NCBI GenBank assembly: GCA_005805045.1
Contig: SYNW01000143.1
Location: 1-6,468 of the forward strand
From: Actinomycetota bacterium
GTDB lineage: Bacteria; Actinomycetota; Acidimicrobiia; Acidimicrobiales; Ilumatobacteraceae
DNA: 6,468 nt
Direction of reading: 5' to 3'
The translations under genes and the position numbers were made by a program. Positions 1 through 6,107 of the stretch are shown piece by piece. Position 1 is the stretch's first letter. Each line of letters starts with the position of its first letter. A model generated the notes under the pieces. The model worked only from the letters and a program-made list of their open reading frames with translations, was not told the DNA's origin and searched no databases.

Positions 1-1
1 G

Positions 2-505
2 AATAGTTGGTGCGCCGCACTTGAGACCGTGATTTTGACGCCAGAAAAACCGGTGCGCGTAATCAACCTGCACCTCACCGATATCTCGGAAACCAATCGT
101 GTTTCGCAGATTTCTGCGCTAATCAAACACTGTGAAAGCGCGACGATCGAAGGCGGTGCATGGAACGGCAAAGAATGGGACGAGGTTTCGCGCGAACATT
201 GGCAACTCAACGACCCCGTTCCGCTGATGCCCAGTGAAATGATCTTCACTGGCGATTTCAACGACGAACCAAACTCGCGCACTCTCGAAATTATGCGCCG
301 CGCTGAATTTCGCGATACATGGCGACCTAACGCGAAATCTGGTGCCGGCGTAACTTTCAAAACAAATCCAGAGCAAGGCACCGACCGCGATATGCGCATT
401 GATTTCATCTTTATCTCGCCACACTTTGAAATTATCGGGTCACACATCGACGAAACGACTGGCGCCTCAGACCACCAACCCGTTTGGGCAACCCTTCGCG
501 TTTAA
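2..505 (+). CDS. Endonuclease/exonuclease/phosphatase (EEP) family protein, 3' part
   Basis: This is the C-terminal 167 residues of a metal-dependent hydrolase with the DNase I-like EEP fold. The frame is open to the left edge, and the residues before the GTG at 29 (ending AALET) read as normal protein, so that GTG is not the start and the gene begins outside the window. Family motifs appear in order, numbered from base 2: NLHLTD at 22-27, whose His matches the EEP histidine; GDFN at 84-87, metal and phosphate binding; RDTW at 104-107; RIDFIF at 132-137; and SDHQPV at 156-161, the catalytic Asp-His pair. The catalytic C-terminal half is therefore intact. EEP proteins cleave phosphodiesters in DNA, RNA, sphingomyelin or inositol phosphates, and nothing here fixes the substrate. 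Whether there is a signal peptide cannot be seen. A hairpin with a T-run follows the stop, so the gene probably ends its transcript. Confidence 0.88.
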   Translation, partial: NSWCAALETVILTPEKPVRVINLHLTDISETNRVSQISALIKHCESATIEGGAWNGKEWDEVSREHWQLNDPVPLMPSEMIFTGDFNDEPNSRTLEIMRRAEFRDTWRPNAKSGAGVTFKTNPEQGTDRDMRIDFIFISPHFEIIGSHIDETTGASDHQPVWATLRV

Positions 506-525
506 GCCTTCAAACAGCACGATTT

Positions 526-544
526 AGCCCAAAATAGGGCTTTT
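526..544 (+). terminator. Probable intrinsic terminator after the EEP gene
   Basis: AGCCC at 526-530 pairs with GGGCT at 537-541 across an AAAATA loop, giving a 5-bp stem that is mostly G-C. The T-run 541-544 follows directly. It lies 20 bases past the EEP stop and before the HU gene. The stem is short, so strength is uncertain, but placement and order (GC stem, then T-run) fit a plus-strand terminator. Confidence 0.55.
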
Positions 545-577
545 CGGGTAATCCACCAAATGCGCCCGACCATCTAA

Positions 578-583
578 TACCTT
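578..583 (+). promoter_or_regulatory. Possible -10 element of the HU gene
   Basis: TACCTT matches TANNNT and ends 8 bases before the ATG at 592. There is no clear Shine-Dalgarno sequence before that ATG, and no convincing -35 box. It is weaker than the other -10 elements in this window and is listed because the spacing fits the same leaderless pattern. Confidence 0.3.
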
Positions 584-591
584 TGAGACAT

Positions 592-942
592 ATGAAAAAA
601 CGTGACCTCATCCAAGCAGTAGCTATCCACGCCGACGTCGACAAGAAGACAGCAACTGCTGTCGTCGAAGGCACCATTGACGTAATCTTGGCATCAGTTG
701 CCAAAGGTGACGTCGTCAACATTTCGGGCTTTGCGAAGTTCGCAAAAAAATATCGCCCGGCCCGCATGGCTCGCAACCCCGCAACCGGCGAGCAAGTGCA
801 TGTGAAGGCAAAGACCGTTGCCAAGATCACCGCATTGAAGGGCTTCAAAGACATCGCACTCGGTGTTTCTAAGCCACCAAAAATCGTGACAGTGCGCAAG
901 CCTGTTGCTCCTGCTAAGCCAGCAGCAAAAAAGAAGCGCTAG
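592..942 (+). CDS. HU-family nucleoid DNA-binding protein with short basic tail
   Basis: A 116-residue histone-like HU/IHF protein that binds and bends DNA in the nucleoid. The N-terminus MKKRDLIQAVA matches the start of HU helix 1, so the ATG at 592 is preferred over the in-frame TTG at 583. Residues 1-91 are the HU core: helices at about 3-38, then GFAKF at 46-50, and the DNA-gripping beta-arm at about 53-75. The arm contains RNPATG (61-66), with Pro63 at the position that intercalates and kinks DNA. After the core comes a tail of about 25 residues rich in Pro, Ala and Lys, ending PAKPAAKKKR. Actinobacterial HU proteins often carry such tails, though mycobacterial ones are far longer. The gene seems to stand alone between a hairpin terminator and a palindrome. 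Gene names such as hup would fit, but the exact paralogue cannot be told. Confidence 0.93.
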   Translation: MKKRDLIQAVAIHADVDKKTATAVVEGTIDVILASVAKGDVVNISGFAKFAKKYRPARMARNPATGEQVHVKAKTVAKITALKGFKDIALGVSKPPKIVTVRKPVAPAKPAAKKKR

Positions 943-947
943 TAAAA

Positions 948-964
948 GTCCGACATTGTCGGAC
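948..964. repeat. Perfect 17-base palindrome between HU and the GGT-like gene
   Basis: GTCCGAC (948-954) and GTCGGAC (958-964) are exact reverse complements around ATT. In RNA this would be a 7-bp GC-rich hairpin with a 3-base loop, 5 bases after the HU stop. On the plus strand AAAA rather than TTTT follows, so it is not a textbook terminator for HU. On the minus strand TTTT does follow, but no minus-strand gene is seen there. It ends 15 bases before the -35 box of the next gene, so it may be a U-tract-less terminator or an operator site. Confidence 0.6.
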
Positions 965-979
965 AAAATGAGCACCGCT

Positions 980-1008
980 TTGTAAACGCGCATCTCAACA
1001 TTTACAGT
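980..1008 (+). promoter_or_regulatory. Promoter of the GGT-like/acyl-CoA dehydrogenase operon
   Basis: TTGTAA (980-985) and TACAGT (1003-1008) are separated by exactly 17 bases, a standard sigma-70-type arrangement. The -10 ends 6 bases before the ATG at 1015, so transcription should start at or next to the A of the start codon. No Shine-Dalgarno sequence is present. Together these predict a leaderless mRNA. Confidence 0.62.
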
Positions 1009-1014
1009 GTTGAA

Positions 1015-2553
1015 ATGATCTCGAGCGCTGATGGTCTGGCCACTCGCGCGGGCTTGGCGATACTCAAACAAGGTGGCAACGCCGTCGATGCGGCGATCGC
1101 CACCAGTGCCACGATGGCCGTCGTTGCACCACATCTTTGCGGAATGGGTGGCGATTTATTCGCCCTGGTACATCTCGATGGCGAGGTTTATTCACTCAAT
1201 AGTGCCGGTCGCGCCGGATCTGGAGTGGACGCCGACCAACTACGCGCACGCGGCTTCACTTCAATGCCGATGATCGGTGATTTCAATTCGGTGACCGTGC
1301 CTGGTTGCGTCGCTGGATGGCTCGCCATACACGAACGATTCGGCACTCTCTCGCTTGGTGATCTGTTTGCGACCGCAATTTCGTTGGCCGAAAACGGTTT
1401 TCCTGCATCACCGCTTTTGACCGGCTCTTTGAAACGCCTCGACGAAACAATCAAACCAAACTTCGCGAACATCATCTCGCAAGCAACGGCGCCTGGTGCG
1501 ACCATCAAGCGCGATGGTCTCGCCCGAACACTGCGAGCGATTGCCAAAAGTGGCCGTGATGCGTTTTACGCGGGCGAATTCGCCGACGGTCTCATTGAAA
1601 TGGCTGGCGGAATATATTCAGCCGCAGATCTTGCGAACACCAAAGCAACATGGGATCAACCAATCTCGACCAAAGCATATGGTCATCGCATCTGGTCTGT
1701 CGGTGCCCCATCGCAAGGATATTTATTTCTTGCAGCACTAGCACTCAGCGAACAACTTGATTTGCCCGACGACCCGAACGACGCACAGTGGGCCCATCTG
1801 CTTATTGAAGCGAGCCTCGCGGTTGGACATGATCGACCAAATATCTTGCACGACCGCGCAGATCTCGGCACGATTTTGCCCGAACTCATCGCCCGCAAAT
1901 CGACGATCAACTCGCAGTTTGCATCACAGCGCAATCATCCCGGCGCCGACGGCGACACGACATATATGTGTGCAGTTGATCGCAACGCAATGGGTGTCTC
2001 GCTAATAAATTCGAACGCCTCTGGTTTCGGTTCGGGGCTCGTAGAACATAAAACCGGAATCAATCTGCAGAATCGTGGATTAGGTTTTTCGCTGGTCAAG
2101 GGTCATCAATCAGAACTCACCGCGGGTCGTCAGCCACCCCACACTTTGTGTCCCGCATTGATCACTCGACCCGACGGTTCTCTATTTTCAGTTCTCGGCA
2201 CGATGGGCGGTGATGCGCAACCACAAATTATCTTGCAAATTATCACCCGCCTTCTGCGCCATCGACAGTCGAACGATCCCGTAAAAGTCAATGACGCCGG
2301 GCGCTGGGTGCTTCGCGGTCCGACAACGGGCTTTGACACGTGGACATCAAATCAAGCACCAACGGTTCAGATCGAAGGTCAAGCTCCCGACAAGTGGTTG
2401 ACCGAACTAGCCGCACGGGGCCACAAAGTTGAGCGACGCCCGCGCCTCGACTCGGGTTTTGGTCACGCTAATTTAATCGTGATCAACGACGACTTTGAGC
2501 TCGTCGGCAGTGCCGACAGTCGTAGCGTCGTCGGCAGTTGCCAAGGAGACTGA
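1015..2553 (+). CDS. Gamma-glutamyltransferase-like Ntn hydrolase (YwrD/HpxW type)
   Basis: A 512-residue member of the gamma-glutamyltranspeptidase family, in which a precursor cuts itself before a threonine that becomes the nucleophile of the small subunit. Near the N-terminus are QGGNAVDAAIAT (19-30) and GMGGDLFAL (43-51), both family hallmarks. The cleavage site is D314-T315-T316-Y317, so Thr315 is the likely nucleophile. FGSG (338-341), LQNRG (351-355) and GTMGGDAQPQ (395-404) follow. That last motif and the LQNRG form resemble the YwrD-like and oxamate amidohydrolase (HpxW) branch rather than true glutathione hydrolases, which have GSPGGS there. There is no signal peptide, so a cytoplasmic enzyme is likely. 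The ATG at 1015 is the only usable start, since an in-frame stop lies at 943-945 with no ATG, GTG or TTG in that frame between. It is first in a two-gene operon. The substrate is probably an amide, but which one is unknown. Confidence 0.88.
   Translation: MISSADGLATRAGLAILKQGGNAVDAAIATSATMAVVAPHLCGMGGDLFALVHLDGEVYSLNSAGRAGSGVDADQLRARGFTSMPMIGDFNSVTVPGCVAGWLAIHERFGTLSLGDLFATAISLAENGFPASPLLTGSLKRLDETIKPNFANIISQATAPGATIKRDGLARTLRAIAKSGRDAFYAGEFADGLIEMAGGIYSAADLANTKATWDQPISTKAYGHRIWSVGAPSQGYLFLAALALSEQLDLPDDPNDAQWAHLLIEASLAVGHDRPNILHDRADLGTILPELIARKSTINSQFASQRNHPGADGDTTYMCAVDRNAMGVSLINSNASGFGSGLVEHKTGINLQNRGLGFSLVKGHQSELTAGRQPPHTLCPALITRPDGSLFSVLGTMGGDAQPQIILQIITRLLRHRQSNDPVKVNDAGRWVLRGPTTGFDTWTSNQAPTVQIEGQAPDKWLTELAARGHKVERRPRLDSGFGHANLIVINDDFELVGSADSRSVVGSCQGD
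2501..2538 (+). repeat. Direct repeat plus inverted repeat able to form alternative hairpins before the dehydrogenase start
   Basis: TCGTCGGCAGT occurs at 2501-2511 and again at 2528-2538. Between the copies, TGCCGAC (2511-2517) is complementary to GTCGGCA in both (2503-2509 and 2530-2536). The RNA could form either an upstream hairpin (6-bp stem, AGT loop) or a downstream one (7-bp stem, 12-base loop) ending 6 bases before the AAGGAG ribosome site. All of it lies in codons of the hydrolase C-terminus, where Val-Gly-Ser is repeated, so coding use may explain part of it. Confidence 0.5.
2543..2548 (+). promoter_or_regulatory. Shine-Dalgarno sequence of the acyl-CoA dehydrogenase gene
   Basis: AAGGAG lies 4 bases before the ATG at 2553, inside the last codons of the upstream gene. 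It decides the start: the in-frame TTG at 2538 lies upstream of it and is rejected. It is the only clear ribosome site placed before a start codon in this window. The stop of the hydrolase and this ATG share one base (TGATG), so translation is probably coupled. Confidence 0.8.
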
Positions 2554-3716
2554 TGGACTTGCTGCCAGGTGAAGATGATCCGCGTCGTGTCGCGGTACGC
2601 GAATGGATTCGCCGACATCCGAATCCAAACGCTGATGAACTTTCTCTCAGCGGATATGTTGCCCCGCACTGGCCAAAACCATACGGAATTGGCGCCGATG
2701 CCTTGTACCAACTGATTATTGATCAAGAACTGCAACGAGCGAATATCTCGCGGCCTTCGAACCCGATCGGTATCGGCTGGGCTGGGCCGACGATTTTGTT
2801 TGCCGGAACGACAGACCAACAGCGACAATATTTGCCGGACTTGTTGTCAGGCAAAGACTTTTGGTGCCAGCTGTTCAGCGAACCAGACAGTGGCAGCGAT
2901 CTTGCGAGCCTGCGAACTCGGGCAGTACTTGACGGCCAAGAGTGGGTCGTGAACGGCCAAAAGATTTGGACATCCGGCGCACAGCACGCAAAGTTCGGCA
3001 TTCTGCTTGCACGCACAAACCCGGATGCGCCGAAGCATAAAGGCATCACATATTTCATTTGCCCTATGGACTCACCGGGCATCATGATTCGTCCAATAAA
3101 GTCGATGGCTGGTTCTGAATCTTTCAACGAGGTGTTTTTCACCGACGTGCGTATCCCAACTGCAAATGTTGTCGGCGATGTAAACGATGGATGGCGACTC
3201 GCCAAAGTCACGCTCGGCAACGAGCGCGTTTCGTTGTCAACGGGTGGGGTGCTTTGGGGGTTCGGTCCGACCGCGTTGGATGTGGTCGAGTCGGTGCGAG
3301 CCATGGGCGGGATAAAAAACCCCGTGATGCGCCAACGTGTCGCACAGATTTATACCGAACATGTACTGCTCGAGATAATTCGCATGCGCACACTCACGCA
3401 AAGATTGCGTGGTGCACAACCTGGGCCAGAGTCGAGTGTCCGCAAAATTATCGCCGACGAGCACGGTCAGCATGTTATGGAACTAGCGCGCGACTTGATC
3501 GGCGCTGATGCGATGTTGACGGGTACTGAACACGAGACTCAAAAAACACTGCAGAATCATGCTTGGTATAGCGGATATTTGTTTTCGCAAGCCTTGACCA
3601 TCGGTGGTGGCACAGGTGAAGTGCAACGCAACATTCTTGGCGAGCGTGTGCTCGGCCTGCCGCACGAACCTGAACCAACCTCGTCACTGTCTCAGTCGCA
3701 ACAAAAACCAAGTTAA
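2553..3716 (+). CDS. Acyl-CoA dehydrogenase (FadE-like flavoprotein)
   Basis: A 387-residue FAD enzyme expected to put an alpha-beta double bond into an acyl-CoA thioester and pass electrons to an electron-transfer flavoprotein in the cytoplasm. The length is normal for the family. Visible motifs are FSEPDSGSDLA (108-118), the flavin/substrate loop; WVVNGQKIWTSGA (131-143); DGWRLAKVTLGNER (212-225); and a C-terminal stretch at 347-370 containing IGGGTGEVQRN and GERVLGLP, common in actinobacterial FadE proteins. The position that carries the catalytic Glu in medium-chain enzymes (YEGT) is Gly here (GGGT). Glu224 of NER sits where isovaleryl-CoA and long-chain enzymes keep their catalytic Glu, so it is the likely base. 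The C-terminus has a polar tail (after about 372) rich in Ser and Gln. It overlaps the upstream hydrolase gene by one base and probably shares its transcript. The chain length or ring system of the substrate cannot be deduced. Confidence 0.92.
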   Translation: MDLLPGEDDPRRVAVREWIRRHPNPNADELSLSGYVAPHWPKPYGIGADALYQLIIDQELQRANISRPSNPIGIGWAGPTILFAGTTDQQRQYLPDLLSGKDFWCQLFSEPDSGSDLASLRTRAVLDGQEWVVNGQKIWTSGAQHAKFGILLARTNPDAPKHKGITYFICPMDSPGIMIRPIKSMAGSESFNEVFFTDVRIPTANVVGDVNDGWRLAKVTLGNERVSLSTGGVLWGFGPTALDVVESVRAMGGIKNPVMRQRVAQIYTEHVLLEIIRMRTLTQRLRGAQPGPESSVRKIIADEHGQHVMELARDLIGADAMLTGTEHETQKTLQNHAWYSGYLFSQALTIGGGTGEVQRNILGERVLGLPHEPEPTSSLSQSQQKPS

Positions 3717-3738
3717 GACAAACTGAACCGTTCGACAC

Positions 3739-3752
3739 TGCCGTGCCCGGCA
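3739..3752. terminator. Possible bidirectional hairpin between convergent genes
   Basis: TGCCG (3739-3743) pairs with CGGCA (3748-3752) around TGCC. It lies in the 40-base gap between the stop codons of the convergent acyl-CoA dehydrogenase and aldo/keto reductase genes. The location is right for a shared terminator, but the stem is only 5 bp and neither side has a good T-run. Confidence 0.35.
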
Positions 3753-3756
3753 ATTG

Positions 3757-4755
3757 TTAGGGGCGGGTTTTTGGCGACTCGGTTCTTCGGGGGTCGCTGA
3801 TGATGATGCCGTCAAGCACTTTGTCGATCGCTTTGAGCGTGTCGGCGTCGAGTACAACACCTGCGGCTTTGACATTGTCGTCAAGTTGTTCGGGTCGGGT
3901 CGCGCCAATAATCGCCGAAGCCACATTTTTATTTTGCAGCACCCAAGCGATTGACATCGCCGCCATCGTGATGCCCGCCTGCTGCGCGATCGGCTTGAGT
4001 AACTGAACCCTGTTCAACACATCATCGTTTAGCCAGCGAGCAATAAAGTTTTTGCCGCTCAATTCGTCGGTCGCACGCGAGCCAGCAGGTGGTGGCTGAC
4101 CCGGCAAGTATTTGCCGCTCAAAACGCCTTGGGCGATTGGTGACCAAACAATTTGCGACATGCCAGCGTCTTGTGAAGCAGGTATCACTTCTTGTTCGAT
4201 AACCCGCCACAGCATCGAATATTGCGGTTGATTCGAGATAAACGGAACTTTCAATTCTCGCGCAAGAGCCGCACCACGGGTGATCTGGTCTGCATCCCAT
4301 TCTGAGACACCTATATAAAGGGCCTTACCTTGGCGCACAATGTCGGCAAATGCGAGCATCGTCTCTTCGAGCGGCGTTTCGACATCGAAGCGATGCGCCT
4401 GATAAAGATCGAAGTGATCAATTTTCATCCGCTTCAGTGACGCGTCGATCGAATGCATGATGTGTTTGCGTGAAAGACCGCGATCGTTGACACCAGCACC
4501 AGTCGGCCAGTAAACCTTGGTGAAGATCTCGATGCTCTCGCGCCGCACACCGGCAAGCGCGCGACCGAGAACTTCTTCTGCGCGAGTGCCGGCATAAACA
4601 TCGGCCGTGTCGAAAGTTGTGATGCCAAGGTCGAGTGCGCGCTTGACGCATGCATTGGCTGCGTCTTCTTCGACCTGACTGCCATGGGTTATCCAGTTGC
4701 CATAACTGATCGCCGAAATTTTAAAACCGCTGTTACCGAGATATCTAAATTCCAT
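3757..4755 (-). CDS. Aldo/keto reductase (Kv-beta-like, AKR6-type)
   Basis: A 332-residue NADPH-dependent oxidoreductase with the (beta/alpha)8 barrel, expected to reduce aldehydes or ketones in the cytoplasm. It resembles bacterial proteins related to the potassium-channel beta subunit. The catalytic tetrad is complete: Asp49 and Tyr54 in FDTADVY (48-54), Lys80 in FTKVYW (78-83) and His121 in LYQAHRFD (117-124). The animal channel subunits have Asn at the last position, so the His here fits an active enzyme. Cofactor-binding segments include SNQPQYSMLWR (174-184), WSPIAQGVLSGKY (204-216) and IIGATRPEQLDDNV (282-295). The ATG at 4755 gives the family-standard N-terminus MEFRYLGNSG. It is divergent from the GNAT-AAA gene with 79 bases between the start codons, and convergent with the dehydrogenase gene. 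The physiological substrate is unknown. Confidence 0.93.
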   Translation of the reverse strand: MEFRYLGNSGFKISAISYGNWITHGSQVEEDAANACVKRALDLGITTFDTADVYAGTRAEEVLGRALAGVRRESIEIFTKVYWPTGAGVNDRGLSRKHIMHSIDASLKRMKIDHFDLYQAHRFDVETPLEETMLAFADIVRQGKALYIGVSEWDADQITRGAALARELKVPFISNQPQYSMLWRVIEQEVIPASQDAGMSQIVWSPIAQGVLSGKYLPGQPPPAGSRATDELSGKNFIARWLNDDVLNRVQLLKPIAQQAGITMAAMSIAWVLQNKNVASAIIGATRPEQLDDNVKAAGVVLDADTLKAIDKVLDGIIISDPRRTESPKTRP

Positions 4756-4761
4756 CTCTAC

Positions 4762-4767
4762 AAACTA
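4762..4767 (-). promoter_or_regulatory. -10 element of the aldo/keto reductase gene
   Basis: Read on the minus strand, TAGTTT ends exactly 6 bases before the ATG at 4755, the same spacing as for the GGT-like and GNAT-AAA genes. No Shine-Dalgarno sequence lies in the 6 bases between, so a leaderless mRNA is likely. I see no good -35 box at the usual distance. Confidence 0.5.
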
Positions 4768-4798
4768 CCCGCCAAGGAGATATTGGGCCGAGAAAAAG

Positions 4799-4828
4799 TT
4801 GCTTGTTCAACGAATGCGGTCATAGCCT
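4799..4828 (+). promoter_or_regulatory. Promoter of the GNAT-AAA gene
   Basis: TAGCCT (4823-4828) matches TANNNT and ends exactly 6 bases before the GTG at 4835. TTGCTT (4799-4804) lies 18 bases upstream of it and could be the -35. With no ribosome site next to the GTG, the mRNA should start at or near the start codon. Confidence 0.52.
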
Positions 4829-4834
4829 AAAAGT

Positions 4835-6100
4835 GTGTATAAAGTACGCGACCTAGTGCCTGGCGACATCTCGTCGGCGGTTCGCCTGCTCGAACTTTGT
4901 CAGGGTGTTGCCGACTCAAAACAAGTTGATATCGCAAAATTCGTTGCCGATACAAGTGCTGGTTCACCCGTGATCATCGCAGTGGCAGAAAACGAGGTTG
5001 TGGGTCTCGTATCTAGCCGAATCAGCACCGATGAAGCATGGATCAACATCGTTGCGATTAGCCCGAAGTGGCGAAATCAAGGCATTGGTTCGACGATGCT
5101 TCAACGCCTCGAAGAAAAGTTGCTGCACGAAGGCGTGCGCAAAATCTCGGCGTTACTAACAAATTTTGAAGCAGGTCAAACCGCTCTCGTCAACCGCGGC
5201 TTCAAACCGACGCACGATCTGGTGCTTTATGAAAAATCGGAGCCAATCGAACCTTCAGCGATGCGAGTACTCGATCAGTGGGGCGGCGAACTTTGTGACG
5301 CGGCACTATGGGACCGCGTCGCAGGCATGGACGCCGAAAAAACCCTGATCGAGAACCGAATCATTGCTCCACTTGCCGACCCGGAATTAGCGGGCAAAAT
5401 TGGCGTGAATGCCCCGTCGGCAGTGATGCTGTTCGGCCCACCGGGAACAGGCAAGACAACCTTTGCCCGTGCAATTGCCGGTCGACTGGGTTGGCCATTT
5501 GTTGAGTTGTTGCCATCGAAACTTGATAGTGGGGAAAACTCGCTGGCCGCAGAACTTCGCAACGCACTCACCGAACTTCTCAAGCTTGAAAACATTGTCG
5601 TATTCATCGACGAAGTAGATGAAATTGCTACTGCCCGAACCGAGAGCCCTGGTACTCGTGGTGTTGTGAATGAATTGTTGAAGATGATCCCGTCATTTAA
5701 AACAGGTGCAGGGCACCTTTTGATTTGTGCAACAAACTTCGTCAACAACATCGACCCTGCGGTGTTGCGCCCTGGTCGCTTCGATCTTGTGATACCGATC
5801 GGTCCACCCGACGAAGATGCACGCCGCGCCCTCTGGACAAAAATTCTGGCTCGACTCGACACGCAAGACATCAAAATCAACGATTTAGTCAAAGCGACCG
5901 AGGGTTTTACCCCGGGTGACATCGAACTCGCCTCACAGCGAGCGGCAAGCATCGCTTTTGATCGGGCACGCAAAGGCGTCGAACCAAGTCACATCACGAG
6001 TTACGACTTTGTGCAATCGATCTCAAGAACGAACGCGTCAATTACGTCACAAATCGCCAAGCAATTTGCCGATGAGTCGAAACGGTTCGGTCGCGCCTAA
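4835..6100 (+). CDS. GNAT acetyltransferase domain fused to a classical AAA ATPase
   Basis: A 421-residue two-domain protein. Residues 1 to about 135 form a GNAT N-acetyltransferase fold; the acetyl-CoA pyrophosphate loop is RNQGIG (80-85), preceded by the beta-strand INIVAIS, and the domain ends with an NRGFKP turn (120-125). After a linker (about 136-158) an AAA module of the p97/FtsH/katanin type begins at WDRVAGM (159-165). It has Walker A GPPGTGKT (201-208, Lys207), Walker B VVFIDE with Asp259-Glu260, sensor 1 Asn301, two arginine-finger candidates Arg312 and Arg315 in LRPGRFD, and sensor 2 GFTPGD (357-362). All ATPase residues are present, so it should form a hexamer and hydrolyse ATP. 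The pore-loop-1 position reads SKLDSG (228-233) and has no aromatic residue. There is no membrane segment or protease domain. GTG 4835 is the only sensible start, since a stop lies at 4823-4825. The acetylation target, and which protein it remodels if any, are unknown. Confidence 0.9.
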   Translation: MYKVRDLVPGDISSAVRLLELCQGVADSKQVDIAKFVADTSAGSPVIIAVAENEVVGLVSSRISTDEAWINIVAISPKWRNQGIGSTMLQRLEEKLLHEGVRKISALLTNFEAGQTALVNRGFKPTHDLVLYEKSEPIEPSAMRVLDQWGGELCDAALWDRVAGMDAEKTLIENRIIAPLADPELAGKIGVNAPSAVMLFGPPGTGKTTFARAIAGRLGWPFVELLPSKLDSGENSLAAELRNALTELLKLENIVVFIDEVDEIATARTESPGTRGVVNELLKMIPSFKTGAGHLLICATNFVNNIDPAVLRPGRFDLVIPIGPPDEDARRALWTKILARLDTQDIKINDLVKATEGFTPGDIELASQRAASIAFDRARKGVEPSHITSYDFVQSISRTNASITSQIAKQFADESKRFGRA

Positions 6101-6101
6101 C

Positions 6102-6107
6102 TAAAAT
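6102..6107 (+). promoter_or_regulatory. Possible -10 element of the HPP-family gene
   Basis: TAAAAT is a near-ideal -10 hexamer ending 8 bases before the ATG at 6116, immediately after the GNAT-AAA stop. A leaderless or nearly leaderless transcript could start here, although read-through from the upstream gene is also likely over this 15-base gap. There is no clear -35 box. Confidence 0.4.

Noticed and set aside
29..505. GTG at 29 as the start of a complete small EEP gene
   Set aside because: The frame is open to the left edge, the preceding residues (AALET) fit the protein, and an EEP domain needs a longer N-terminal half.
583..591. TTG at 583 as the HU start
   Set aside because: HU proteins begin right at helix 1; the ATG at 592 gives that N-terminus, and no ribosome site supports the TTG.
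694..1134. Minus-strand open frame spanning HU, the palindrome and the hydrolase start
   Set aside because: It overlaps two well-supported genes and a promoter on the other strand, and has no recognisable motif.
2538..2552. TTG at 2538 as the dehydrogenase start
   Set aside because: It lies upstream of the AAGGAG at 2543-2548, which is correctly placed only for the ATG at 2553.
2723..3304. Long minus-strand open frame (193 codons) inside the dehydrogenase gene
   Set aside because: It lies opposite a gene with clear family motifs throughout, and its translation shows no recognisable domain.
4774..4830. AAGGAG at 4774-4779 with a 15-codon TTG reading frame ending at 4830, as a leader peptide
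   Set aside because: The TTG at 4783 is only 3 bases from AAGGAG, the peptide has no features, and its end overlaps the proposed -10 of the GNAT-AAA gene.
5275..5973. Long minus-strand open frame (232 codons) inside the AAA domain
   Set aside because: It is opposite the conserved Walker and sensor motifs; the product is Ser/Arg-rich without any family signature, as expected for a shadow frame.
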